Assembly: GCA_028817435.1 (NCBI GenBank) | Contig: JAPPPQ010000008.1 | Location: forward strand, 1 to 64,000 | Origin: Deltaproteobacteria bacterium | GTDB lineage: Bacteria > Myxococcota_A > UBA9160 > UBA6930 | DNA: 64,000 nucleotides | Direction of reading: 5' to 3' | Part shown: positions 28,993 to 37,499 of the stretch, one piece after another | Numbering within the stretch: the stretch's first letter is position 1 | How the letters are laid out: the number at the start of each line of letters is the position of its first letter | Program-made: the position numbers and the translations under genes | Notes under the pieces: model-generated | Databases searched by the model: none | What the model saw: only the letters and a program-made list of their open reading frames with translations | What the model was told of the DNA's origin: nothing

Positions 28993-29745
28993 TCAGGGCA
29001 GCTGCAGCGCGGCTTCGGCGGCGGCGGCCTCGCGCAACAGAGCGGGAGAAAACTCCGCGGCAATCAGCCTGCGGCGCCGTTGCAGCGCCGCGCGCAGCGC
29101 CTGCGCCACCGCCATGCAGGTGAGGCCGGGCGCTTCGTCCTCGGCGGCCCCGGCGCTTTCGGGATTCCACGGCAGCGCCAGACTCTCATAAACGGGGCTG
29201 AGCACCCGGCGAATGCGGCTGCCGCCGGTCACCACGATGACGCCGCCGAGATAGGCCGCGCCCCGCGACAGACGCTGCGCCAAACCGGCGAGCTTGATGC
29301 GCCCACCTGCATTCACGCTGAACGCGCCGGGGCAATACTCGCCGGGAACAGCGCCCACCCGGGCGTCCACGCCGAGGCTCTGCAGCGCGCCGGCAATGGC
29401 CGCGGCGGCGCAGGCAAAGCGCGCGCGAATGTTGCGGCGCGGATCGGCGCTGGGCACGCACCACGAAAACGCCAGCGCGCCGCCATGCGCCGCCGCCGCC
29501 CGCCCCCCCGTGAGCCGCAGCACCGCCTCGAAGCCCGCGCTGCGGGCGGCGGCTACTGCGGCGGCGAAACCCGGGCTCGCGCGGTCGAGCCCGGAAAACG
29601 CCACGAAGTCGCCCGGCCTGTGCAGCCGCAGCGATTCCGGCGCGCGCCCCGTTGCCACCGCACGCAACAACGCGCGGCCGAGCGCCGCATCGTAAGCCGG
29701 GCGTTGGGGAAAAGACGCCTGGTAGAAATGCAGCGGCTCAGCCAC
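28993..29745 (-). CDS. Lipoate/octanoate protein ligase family protein (LplA/LipM-like)
   Basis: 250 residues from a GTG that overlaps the SelD-fusion stop by 8 bases. Family signatures are the RLTGGRAAAAHGG acyl-binding loop and, later, PGEYCPGAFSVN followed by GRIKLAGLAQR, where the lysine would contact the acyl-adenylate and the cysteine matches the position used by LipM-type transferases. The product should attach lipoate or octanoate to lipoyl domains. The only lipoyl-domain protein in the window is the E2 at 22803-24143, a plausible client. Whether it uses free lipoate (LplA) or octanoyl-ACP (LipM) cannot be decided from sequence. Confidence 0.8.
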   Translation of the reverse strand: MAEPLHFYQASFPQRPAYDAALGRALLRAVATGRAPESLRLHRPGDFVAFSGLDRASPGFAAAVAAARSAGFEAVLRLTGGRAAAAHGGALAFSWCVPSADPRRNIRARFACAAAAIAGALQSLGVDARVGAVPGEYCPGAFSVNAGGRIKLAGLAQRLSRGAAYLGGVIVVTGGSRIRRVLSPVYESLALPWNPESAGAAEDEAPGLTCMAVAQALRAALQRRRRLIAAEFSPALLREAAAAEAALQLP

Positions 29746-32110
29746 GCCGCACTTGCCCTGCGCCCTCGATTCGAATGCGCGGCTGCGCCGCCGAATGAGG
29801 CAGCGCCTCGCCAATCTCCACCGCATCCGAATCTCCCGCGGCGCGCAGGGCCTGCACCAGCGCGGCACTGCGCGCGGCAGAAACCCCGAGCAGCAACCCG
29901 CCCGAAGTTTGCGGATCGCAGAGCAGCGCGAGATCCAGCGCCGAAGCATCGCCGCTGCACATGGCGCGCGCGCGCGGCTCGTTCTGCGCGTGAAAAGTGC
30001 TGCGCAGCCCCAGGGCCAGCAGCGCGCGAACCCCCGGCAGGGCCGGAAGCTGCGGGGCAAAAAGCCGCGCGGCGAGTCCGCTGCTGCACAGCATTTCGCC
30101 CAAATGCCCCGCCAAACCGAAGCCCGAAACATCGGTGGCAGCGCAAACCCCGTGCTCCCGCGCCAGCGCCGCGGCGCGTGCATTGCTGCGCAACATGGCG
30201 GCGTGCGCGGCGGCGAGCCACGCGCCCGCCGCGCGCCCCTGCATATCGGCGGCCAGCACTACGCCGCTGCCCAGCGCGCGCGTCAGCACCAGCCGGTCGC
30301 CCGCGCGCAGCGCAGATTTCAGCAGCGGCGCAGCATCGCGCGGAAGCGCGCCGAGCACGGCGAGTCCCACGCTGAGTTCCGGGCCGGTGCTGCTGTGCCC
30401 GCCGAGCAGCGAGACGCCCTGCGCATCGAGTTCGCGCCGCAGCCCGGCCAGCACCTGGTAGAGCGCCTCGCCGCCTGCATCTTCCGGCACGCACACCCAT
30501 GCCAGCGCAAAGCGCGGGCTGCCGCCGCAGGCCGCGATGTCGTTCATCGCATTCTGCGCGGCGACGCGGCCTACCAGCCAATCATCGTCGGTGAAGGCGC
30601 GAAAGCCGTCCAAAGTGGCGAGCAGCGCGCCGCTTCCGGCCAGGGAAAATGCCGCGGCGTCATCGGGCGTGCGCAATCCCAGCAGCACTGCGGGGTCGGC
30701 GGCGGGCGCGGGCAGCCGCGCCAACGCCTCAGCAAGCGCTCCGGCGGAGAGCTTCGCTGCACAACCGCCGCAGGCCATTTGCGCCATGCCCATGCGCTCC
30801 GGCGGCGGAAAACCCCGGGCGTCTCCGCCGCCCGCATTGAGGACGCGGAAGCGGCGCACAAAGCGGCGGTCAATGCGGTCCTTGAGCCGCCACAACGCGC
30901 GGCCCGACGCCGCCATTCCCCACTTGCCGCCGAGCACGCGCCCGCCGCCCAGATTGAGCAGCGATAAAAAATCGCGCTGCGGCCGAAAGCGCCGCAAACG
31001 CGGCGCAGCGCGCAGTGCAGAGTCTTGCGCGGCGCGCAGTGCGTGCAGGCGGCGGCGCAAATTTGTCTCGAGCACGGGACCGGCGCGCACCGCATAGACG
31101 CCGGCCTTCGGCAAATCCGGCGCGCTATCCAGCGCCGCGCAATCTCCCGCGGCGAAGATATTGCCGCAGGCCGGCGATTGCAGCGTCTCGCTCACGCGCA
31201 AAAACCCGCGCGCATCCCGGGGCAACGGCAGCGCAGCCAGCAGCGGCGGCGGCGCAGCGCCGGTGGCCCACACCGCCAAATCGCAATCCACGCGCTCTCC
31301 CCCCTCCAGCAACACCGCCAGCGCAACGGGCTGCGCGCAAAGCTGTGAAGCCGGCGGCTGCACGGCGCGCTCTGCTTCCAGGGCCACGGCTGTGCAACCG
31401 CCGCGCAGGCGAATGCCGCGGCGGCGGGCCTCTCTGCTCGCGCGGCGCGCCAGCGCCCGGGAAGCGCCGGGCAGCACGCCCCCCGAATCGCCGAGCACGG
31501 TGACCTCCACCGCGCCCTCCCCCACTTCGGCGCGCAGCCGGTGCTGCAGGGTGAAGGCCAGCTCCACCCCCGCCGCCCCCGCGCCGACCACCGCGGCGCG
31601 CAACGGCCCGCCCCGCTCTTGCGCGCGCGCACGGGCCAGCGCAATCAGCGCCGGAAGCCGCCGCGCAAATTGGTGCAGCGGGCGCGTGGCCAGCGCGTGC
31701 TCGCGCACGCCGGGAAGCTCAGCGCCGCGCAGCACAGAGCCCACATCGAAACTCGCAATGTCAAAGAAAAGCGGCGGCCGCCCCTCCAGATGCAAAAGGC
31801 GGCGCTCAATGTCAAGTCCCGTGGCCGCGGCCAAAATCACCCGCGCCCCCGCGCGCCGGGCCAGCGGCACGCAGTCCACCTCAATCTCGCGCGCCCCGTA
31901 ATCCCCCGCCACAAAGCCCGGCAGCATGCCCGAATACACCGCCTCCGCCCGGTCCAACACCAGGCTGAGCCGCACCCCCGGCGCCGGCCGCATCATCCAG
32001 CGCCGCAACACCTGCAAATGCGCGTGCCCCCCACCCACCAGCACCAGCTCCAGCCGCCTCGCGCCCGCAGGCGCCGCGCCGAGCTTCTCCGCTTCCAAAA
32101 CCGCAGCCAT
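29738..32110 (-). CDS. selD: FAD-dependent oxidoreductase / selenide, water dikinase fusion (SelD)
   Basis: 790 residues. Residues ~20-380 are a pyridine-nucleotide-disulphide oxidoreductase of the NDH-2-like type: LVLVGGGHAHLQVL at the start, a second dinucleotide loop AAVVGAGAAGVELAF, and AAGDCAAL. After a linker, residues ~440-790 are SelD: MACGGCAAKL places the catalytic Cys at 450 and Lys at 453 (the Cys-x-x-Lys pair of SelD), followed by TPDDAAAF, AMNDIAACGG, LLGGHSSTGPE, TDVSGFGLAGHL and CDPQTSGG. SelD makes selenophosphate from ATP and selenide. This fusion is a known architecture. No SelA, SelB, SelU or tRNA-Sec is in the window. I chose the ATG at 32110 (GAGGCAA upstream); in-frame codons extend to 32176. 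Confidence 0.92.
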   Translation of the reverse strand: MAAVLEAEKLGAAPAGARRLELVLVGGGHAHLQVLRRWMMRPAPGVRLSLVLDRAEAVYSGMLPGFVAGDYGAREIEVDCVPLARRAGARVILAAATGLDIERRLLHLEGRPPLFFDIASFDVGSVLRGAELPGVREHALATRPLHQFARRLPALIALARARAQERGGPLRAAVVGAGAAGVELAFTLQHRLRAEVGEGAVEVTVLGDSGGVLPGASRALARRASREARRRGIRLRGGCTAVALEAERAVQPPASQLCAQPVALAVLLEGGERVDCDLAVWATGAAPPPLLAALPLPRDARGFLRVSETLQSPACGNIFAAGDCAALDSAPDLPKAGVYAVRAGPVLETNLRRRLHALRAAQDSALRAAPRLRRFRPQRDFLSLLNLGGGRVLGGKWGMAASGRALWRLKDRIDRRFVRRFRVLNAGGGDARGFPPPERMGMAQMACGGCAAKLSAGALAEALARLPAPAADPAVLLGLRTPDDAAAFSLAGSGALLATLDGFRAFTDDDWLVGRVAAQNAMNDIAACGGSPRFALAWVCVPEDAGGEALYQVLAGLRRELDAQGVSLLGGHSSTGPELSVGLAVLGALPRDAAPLLKSALRAGDRLVLTRALGSGVVLAADMQGRAAGAWLAAAHAAMLRSNARAAALAREHGVCAATDVSGFGLAGHLGEMLCSSGLAARLFAPQLPALPGVRALLALGLRSTFHAQNEPRARAMCSGDASALDLALLCDPQTSGGLLLGVSAARSAALVQALRAAGDSDAVEIGEALPHSAAQPRIRIEGAGQVRRG

Positions 32111-32120
32111 TTGCCTCGCC

Positions 32121-32137
32121 ACAATACACCAGCCGCG
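32121..32137. repeat. Direct repeat R1, copy 1 (17 bases)
   Basis: ACAATACACCAGCCGCG, exactly repeated at 34001-34017, 1880 bases away. The two copies bracket the carbamoyltransferase gene. Copy 1 lies in the gap between the divergent selD fusion and the carbamoyltransferase. Confidence 0.9.
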
Positions 32138-32196
32138 CCCGTGCCTTCCCGTGCCGCCTGCCGAGGCGCTTTGCATCAGACAGGGGAATGTGTATC

Positions 32197-33976
32197 ATGC
32201 CACATATGCTGATTCTGGCCGTCGCCAACCACCTGCACCACGATTCCGCTGCAGTCGTTGCCCAAGACTATCAGATTCTCTCCGCTGTGCAGACCGAACG
32301 CCTGACTCGCATGAAGGGCGATGGACAATGCGCGCACCAACCGACCATTACCGAGGCACTGCGCATTGCAGGCGCATCCATACGCGATGTGGATGCACTG
32401 CTCGTATCACCTTACTCCATATCGGTGCAATACTTTGATCCTTGGTCTTTGAAGCGCTCATTGAGCAACCACTTTGCAAGGCGAGTGCGCGGCAGGATCA
32501 GGTATGCATTTGCCCTGCCGAACGGCGCTCGTTATCGAGAAGTAGAATACAAAGTGAAATTCATTCCCGAACGCTTCCTAAAAGATCTCGGCCTGCGCGA
32601 GGACTGTGAATTCTTTTTCTATGAGCACCACTTCTCCCACGCACTCTCCGCGCTGTTTTTCACCGATTACGAGAACGCGCTGATCTACACCGCCGATGGA
32701 GGTGGCGATTTCCGGTATTACTCGGCTCACTATCTGAGCGGCGCAACACTGCGCAATGCTATCCCACCCCCCCCCCCCCCGGGGGAGATGGCGCTGGCTG
32801 CCCAAGGAGGGTGCCGCCTGCGTCGGCCTCGCTTACCGCTTCATGACGGAAGCACTTGGCTACACGCCAAATCGCCACGAGGGCAAGCTGACCGGACTCG
32901 CCGCCTACGGGGAGCCTGAAATTTATGACGAGATACGAGCGCCCTTCCGGGTGCTGGACGATGGGCAGATTACCTCGGAACTGCGCAGTGGCGAAGAACT
33001 GAAATCGCTGATTTTCTCCGCCACCCGCAGGACCACGCCGCAGAATGCCGCGGCTTCCGTGCAGAAGCTGCTGGAAGATCTGATTCTATCGTCCATCGGC
33101 GCCCACCTGCGGCACAGCAATGCCCGGCAGGTCGCGCTGGCTGGGGGCGTCTTCGCCAATGTGACACTGAACCGGCGCATTGCAGAGCTGCCCGGTGTGG
33201 AGCAGGTCTTCATCTTCCCCGGCATGGGCGATGAAGGGCTCGCCGTCGGCGGGCTCTACCAATATCTGCTCGAACGCGATGGCCTGCAGCACTGGCTCGC
33301 ACAACGCCGGCCGCTTGCGGATGTCTACTGGGGCGGTGCTTACGACGCCGAATTGCCCCGCGTTTTCGCCGATTCAGAAATTGAGCGGCTGCCCGGCACC
33401 GTGGCGGAGACGACGGCGCAGCTGCTGCAGGAAGGTGAAATCGTCGCGCTTTTCAACGGGCGCATGGAGTTCGGCCCGCGGGCACTGGGCGCGCGCAGCA
33501 TTCTGGCAAGTCCCGCGCAACAGAGCGTCAACAACACGCTGAACGCGCGCCTCGAACGCACCGAATTCATGCCTTTTGCGCCCTGCGTTCTGGAAGAAGA
33601 CGCCGACGAAGTTTTCGAGGTGACGGACGCGAACCGCTACGCCATGCGCTTCATGACCATCACCTGCCAAGTGCGCAAAGCATGGCGCGCGCGAATCCCC
33701 GCAGTAGTGCATGTGGACGGAACCGCGCGGCCGCAGATCGTGCGCGAGGAGTGGAATCCCCTCTATGCACAGATTCTGCGCTGCTTCAAACAGCGCAGCG
33801 GCCTGCCGGTGTTGGTGAACACCAGCTTCAACGCTCATGAGGAGCCCATCATCCACACACCTGCCGAGTGTCTGCGCGCACTGCGCGGTGGCCGCGTGGA
33901 CTATGTCGCCGCTGAATCCGGCGTGTATCGCCTGCGCCAGACCAAGCCGCGTGCTTCCCGGCGGAGCGCGCGGTGA
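32197..33976 (+). pseudogene. Carbamoyltransferase (NodU/CmcH/TobZ family), frame broken at a C14G5 tract
   Basis: Two overlapping frames encode one protein of about 592 residues once joined. Frame 1 (to the tract at 32767) has the family start LILAVANHLHHDSAAVV, FYEHHFSHALSALF and TADGGGDFRYYS. Frame 2 resumes after the tract with GLAYRFMTEALGY, NRHEGKLTGLAAYGE, GGVFANVTLNRR, GMGDEGLAVGGLY, FGPRALGARSIL and NTSFNAHEEPI. The family transfers carbamoyl from carbamoyl phosphate to hydroxyls (Nod factors, antibiotics, sugars). Removing one base, or adding two, joins the frames. The tract replaces a segment that normally holds a few residues. The start at 32197 follows AGGGGA by about 9 bases; ATGs at 32188 and 32206 are alternatives. 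Whether it is dead, phase-variable or mis-sequenced is open. Base composition in its first half is less GC-rich than the neighbours. Confidence 0.8.
32762..32786 (+). repeat. Homopolymer tract TCCCA-C14-G5-A inside the carbamoyltransferase
   Basis: T at 32762, CCC, A at 32766, fourteen C (32767-32780), five G (32781-32785), A at 32786. On the minus strand at 46427-46451 an almost identical sequence occurs (C15G4 instead of C14G5, same total of 19). The coding frame changes across it. Confidence 0.9.
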
Positions 33977-34004
33977 TGCGCTGCTGGGGAGCCAAAATTG
34001 ACAA
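33977..34004. repeat. Imperfect direct repeat R2, copy 1 (28 bases), directly overlapping R1 copy 2
   Basis: Starts right after the carbamoyltransferase stop; begins TGCGCTGC and ends GCCAAAATTGACAA. It matches 36956-36983 at 25 of 28 positions. Together the two copies bracket the DNA methyltransferase gene. Confidence 0.85.
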
Positions 34005-34017
34005 TACACCAGCCGCG
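34001..34017. repeat. Direct repeat R1, copy 2 (17 bases)
   Basis: Exact copy of 32121-32137. It overlaps the last four bases of R2 copy 1, so the gap between the carbamoyltransferase and the methyltransferase is largely made of the two repeats. Confidence 0.9.
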
Positions 34018-34055
34018 GCGAGAGCGGGGCGGCGGGGTGTGGTAATCTGGGGGAC

Positions 34056-36935
34056 ATGGAAAACGACGAACCGCGGCTCAATGCCGCGCTCGCCACAGCG
34101 CTTGCGCCGTTTCTGCAGCGCGCGAATGTGAATTCGGAAGCGCTCAAAGCCTTTGCTGGCAGCGCCCGCAAGCCGGACATTCTGATTCACGAGCAGGGCG
34201 CTGCGCCGGTGGTAATTGAGACGGAGGTGCAGCCGGCGCGCAGTGTCGAGAGGGATGCGAAGGCGCGCCTTGGCGAAACCATGCGCGCTTCGGGGCGCGT
34301 GGTGGAATCGGCCATTGCCGTGCGCATTCCGCAACGCTACCGGGATTTGCCGCAGGCAAATATCATTTCCAATTTTCAGAATGACGACAAGCTGGAATAC
34401 GCGCTTTTCAACGGCGACGCCGAAGCGCCGGACCGCTTTCCCGGCGCAGGCTGGCTGGTGGGCAGCGTGCGCGACCTCGCTGCATTCTCGCGCGAAGCCT
34501 CGCTTCCCGAGCGCACCATTGAGCAGGCGACTGGCATTCTCGAGTCCGGCGTCATCCGCGCGGCCGGAAGGCTCAGCAGCAGCGCTTCCAAAGAGATTCT
34601 CGCAGAAATTGCGGCAGATCTGCATCAACCTGTCGGCGAGCAGACTTGGCGCATGGCAGCCACCATTATCGCAAACGCATTTACTTTTCATGAGAACCTC
34701 GCTGGTTTCCGGGGCATCACATCCCCCGATGGGCTGCGCCATGAGGCTTCGGGGGCGCTTTCCAAGACCGCCGTGCTAAAGGAGTGGCGCAAAATCCTGC
34801 GCATCAATTATTACCCGATCTTCAAAATCGCCCTCGACATTGCGGTGAAGCTTCAGGCGAGACTTGCCGCGGAGATATTTGACCTGTTGCAGGAAACGGC
34901 GAGTCAACTCGCGGCCACGGGCATTACCCGTTCGCACGATTTGTCGGGAACGGTATTTCAGCGTCTCATCAGCGACCGCAAGGCGCTGGCGACTTTCTAC
35001 ACGAGTCCGCCGGCAGCGACGCTGCTTTCTGTTTTGGCAATTCCCGAAGTGCCTGCGGGGCGCAATTGGGGCGATCCCAAAGCGCTCACCGAGTTTCGCA
35101 TGGCCGATTTCGCCTGCGGCACAGGCACGCTGTTGTCGACGGCTTATCAGCGGCTTATCCGCTTGCACGAAGCAGAGGGCGGCAACGCTGCGACTTGCCA
35201 CGCGGCAATGATGCAACAGGCGCTGACCGGCTGTGATGTGCTGCCGGCCTCGGTGCACCTCACCGCCTCCATGCTCGCCGCGGCCTTTCCCCGCGCGCGT
35301 TTTTACGGCACCCGGGTGCATACGCTGCCCTACGGCCGCACCGAGCAGGGCAAAATCATGCTGGGTTCGCTGGATTTGCTGGAGCGGCAATCCGTGGCGC
35401 TGCTCTTTGCCAGCGAAGCGCCGGTGCGGCAGACGGGAAGCGGCATGGTGCGGGAGAGCAGCAATTGCTCTGCCTTCAATTTTCCGTGGCGCACCTACGA
35501 TCTGGTAATCATGAATCCGCCTTTCACCCGCGCGACGAATCACGAGGGCGAGCGTTCGGATATTGCCAATCCGGCGGTATCCGCTTTTCAGCACGACGCC
35601 AAGACGCAGGGCGAAATGGGGAGCCGTCTCAACCAACTTGCCAGGAACACGGTTGCCCATGGCAACGCCGGTTTGGCGAGCCATTTTGTGGCGCTGGCCG
35701 ACAAGATGGTGAAGGACGGCGGGCACATAGCATTGGTGCTGCCGCTGGTTGCCCTGCAGGGCATTTCGTGGTCGCAGATTCGGGAGCTGTGGGAATCGCG
35801 CTACCGCGACATTCGAATTGTGACCATCGCGGGCGCGCGCGACAAAGAGCGCTCTTTTTCTGCGGATACGGGAATGGCGGAGATATTGATCGTGGCGGAG
35901 AAGGCGAACGGCGGGCCGAGGCGGGGGCGCAGCACTTTTATCAATTTGCGGCGCCAGCCCCGCGGCAACATCGAGGCGCTGGAAATTGCGCGGGCAGTGC
36001 AGAATGCGCCGCGCGCGCGCCGTCTTGAGGCCGGTCCGCAAGGCGGAACGGATTTGTATGCCGGAGAGCAGCATTTGGGACATATGCTCTCCGTGCCTTT
36101 CGGCGCGTGGTTCGCCGGTGGAGTGGAAGATGCCGAGGTCGCGCAGTGTGCGTGGCAACTCGCCCGCGGCAAGCTCTGGCTGCCGGGGCAGCCGAAATCG
36201 CAGGCGCTCGAGATTCCGATTGTGGCGCTCGGAGAGATTGCAGAGCGCGGACTTGTGGATCGGGACATCAACGGCGCGGGCGGGCGCGGTCCCTTTGACA
36301 TTGAGAAAATCGAGAAATCCGTCCCGACCCGTCCGACTCTCTGGGCGCACAATCACGAGAAAGAGCGCCGCCTCGTCGTCGCGCCCGACCGGGAAGCCCG
36401 GCCGAGAAAAGGGGCGGACGAGGATCATATTTCCCGCGTTTGGCAGGCGGCCAGCCGCGTCCATTTCAATCTCGATTTTCAGTTTACCTCGCAACCTCTG
36501 GGCGTCTGCCTCACCGAGCGCCCGGCGCTGGGCGGCCAGGCATGGCCCAATCTCTCCTTCCACAATCCGCTGCACGAGATTGCCTTTGTGTTGTGGGCGA
36601 ACTCCACTTTGGGCCTGCTGCTGCATTGGGGCCATGCGACGCGCCAACAGGCAGGCCGCGGGCGAATCACCATCAGCCGTGTTCCGGATCTGCCTACCTT
36701 GAATCTGCACAAGCTCCGCAAGCCCGCTCTGCAACGCTGTGAGAAAATTTTCGGCGACCTGCGCCAGCACGACTTCATGCCGATGCACATGGCCAACCGG
36801 GATTCCGCGCGCGAGGAATTGGACCGGCGCTTCCTCGGCGAGGTGCTGAAGCTGCCGCCGGGCATACTCGCGCCCCTCGGCGTGTTGCGCGGCAAGCTCT
36901 GCGGCGAGCCCTCTGTGCACGGCGGCCAGCGCTGA
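34056..36935 (+). CDS. Adenine-specific DNA methyltransferase with nuclease-like N-terminus (solitary restriction-modification-like enzyme)
   Basis: 959 residues. The central domain is a class I SAM methyltransferase: motif I DFACGTGTLL near residue 350 and motif IV MNPPFTR near residue 487, diagnostic of N6-adenine DNA methylation (gamma-type order). A ~330-residue C-terminal part may contain the DNA-recognition domain. The first ~80 residues hold KPDILI followed 13 residues later by IETE (D41, E55, E57), reminiscent of a PD-(D/E)xK nuclease core in which the usual Lys is Glu; cleavage activity is therefore uncertain. The layout resembles single-chain type IIG enzymes, but a solitary methylase or a phage-defence component are alternatives. 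It is flanked by direct repeat R2, and no separate specificity or restriction subunit is adjacent. Both suggest a mobile cassette. Confidence 0.82.
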   Translation: MENDEPRLNAALATALAPFLQRANVNSEALKAFAGSARKPDILIHEQGAAPVVIETEVQPARSVERDAKARLGETMRASGRVVESAIAVRIPQRYRDLPQANIISNFQNDDKLEYALFNGDAEAPDRFPGAGWLVGSVRDLAAFSREASLPERTIEQATGILESGVIRAAGRLSSSASKEILAEIAADLHQPVGEQTWRMAATIIANAFTFHENLAGFRGITSPDGLRHEASGALSKTAVLKEWRKILRINYYPIFKIALDIAVKLQARLAAEIFDLLQETASQLAATGITRSHDLSGTVFQRLISDRKALATFYTSPPAATLLSVLAIPEVPAGRNWGDPKALTEFRMADFACGTGTLLSTAYQRLIRLHEAEGGNAATCHAAMMQQALTGCDVLPASVHLTASMLAAAFPRARFYGTRVHTLPYGRTEQGKIMLGSLDLLERQSVALLFASEAPVRQTGSGMVRESSNCSAFNFPWRTYDLVIMNPPFTRATNHEGERSDIANPAVSAFQHDAKTQGEMGSRLNQLARNTVAHGNAGLASHFVALADKMVKDGGHIALVLPLVALQGISWSQIRELWESRYRDIRIVTIAGARDKERSFSADTGMAEILIVAEKANGGPRRGRSTFINLRRQPRGNIEALEIARAVQNAPRARRLEAGPQGGTDLYAGEQHLGHMLSVPFGAWFAGGVEDAEVAQCAWQLARGKLWLPGQPKSQALEIPIVALGEIAERGLVDRDINGAGGRGPFDIEKIEKSVPTRPTLWAHNHEKERRLVVAPDREARPRKGADEDHISRVWQAASRVHFNLDFQFTSQPLGVCLTERPALGGQAWPNLSFHNPLHEIAFVLWANSTLGLLLHWGHATRQQAGRGRITISRVPDLPTLNLHKLRKPALQRCEKIFGDLRQHDFMPMHMANRDSAREELDRRFLGEVLKLPPGILAPLGVLRGKLCGEPSVHGGQR

Positions 36936-36955
36936 GCCTTTTGCGTGGAGCGGGT

Positions 36956-36983
36956 TGCGCTGCCGGGAGGCCAAAATTGACAA
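36956..36983. repeat. Imperfect direct repeat R2, copy 2 (28 bases)
   Basis: Matches 33977-34004 at 25 of 28 positions, 2979 bases apart. It lies 20 bases after the methyltransferase stop and contains TTGACA, the apparent -35 element of the next gene. Confidence 0.85.
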
Positions 36984-37004
36984 AGCGCGCGGCGGGCTTA
37001 TCTG
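36977..37004 (+). promoter_or_regulatory. Possible sigma-70-type promoter for the CadI/ArsI-like gene
   Basis: TTGACA at 36977-36982, then TTATCTG at 36998-37004, giving a spacer of 15 or 16 bases depending on the hexamer chosen. The -35 match is perfect but the -10 is poor, so this is a weak call. The -35 lies inside repeat R2. Confidence 0.25.
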
Positions 37005-37043
37005 GGCGGGCAGATTGCGCGCCTGCGCGGGGAGGAGGAAGGG

Positions 37044-37499
37044 ATGCGATTGCAACTCGCGTTGAATGTGGAGGATCTGGAGGCGGCGGTTGCGTTTTAC
37101 TCGCGGATGTTCGGGGCTGCGCCGCACAAGCGGCGGCCCGGCTATGCGAACTTTGCGCTGGAGAAGCCGCCGCTGAAGCTGGTGCTCTTTGAGCAGCCCG
37201 GAGCGCGGCAGCAACTGAACCATCTGGGCGTGGAGGTCTTCGACGAAGCGGCGGTGGCCGAGGCCGGGGCGCGTTTGAGCGCCGCCGGGCTGCCGCGCCG
37301 CACCGAGCGCGACACCACCTGCTGCCACGCGCGGGCGAACAAGGAGTGGACCCGCGCGCCCGGCGGCCTGCGCTGGGAGTGGTATCGCATCACCGACGAC
37401 GCGCCGGCGGACGCTGCGCCCCGCGCCACTGCTACGGACGCCGCGGAATGCGCGCCCGGCCCGCAGGCGCGGGACTGTTGCGGCTCCCCCAGCGGCTAG
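37044..37499 (+). CDS. CadI/ArsI-family vicinal-oxygen-chelate protein (heavy-metal/organoarsenical resistance type)
   Basis: 151 residues; a strong GGAGGAGGAAGGG precedes the ATG. The N-terminus (LQLALNVEDLEAAVAFYSRMFG.. RRPGYANFALEKPPLKLVL) and NHLGVEVF are typical of the CadI branch of the glyoxalase/VOC superfamily. The vicinal cysteines C93-C94 in TTCCHARANKEW match the thiols that bind trivalent arsenic in ArsI, and His60 and Glu112 match metal ligands. Position 4-5 has Gln-Leu where ArsI has its first His, so C-As lyase activity is not assured. The C-terminus adds another CC pair. No arsR or arsM neighbour is present. It converges with the SDR gene, overlapping its stop by 4 bases. Confidence 0.85.
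   Translation: MRLQLALNVEDLEAAVAFYSRMFGAAPHKRRPGYANFALEKPPLKLVLFEQPGARQQLNHLGVEVFDEAAVAEAGARLSAAGLPRRTERDTTCCHARANKEWTRAPGGLRWEWYRITDDAPADAAPRATATDAAECAPGPQARDCCGSPSG

Noticed and set aside
33998-34046. Promoter for the methyltransferase from TTGACA in repeat R2
   Set aside because: No -10 hexamer at 15-18 bases; the nearest TAATCT is about 38 bases away, so the spacing is wrong.
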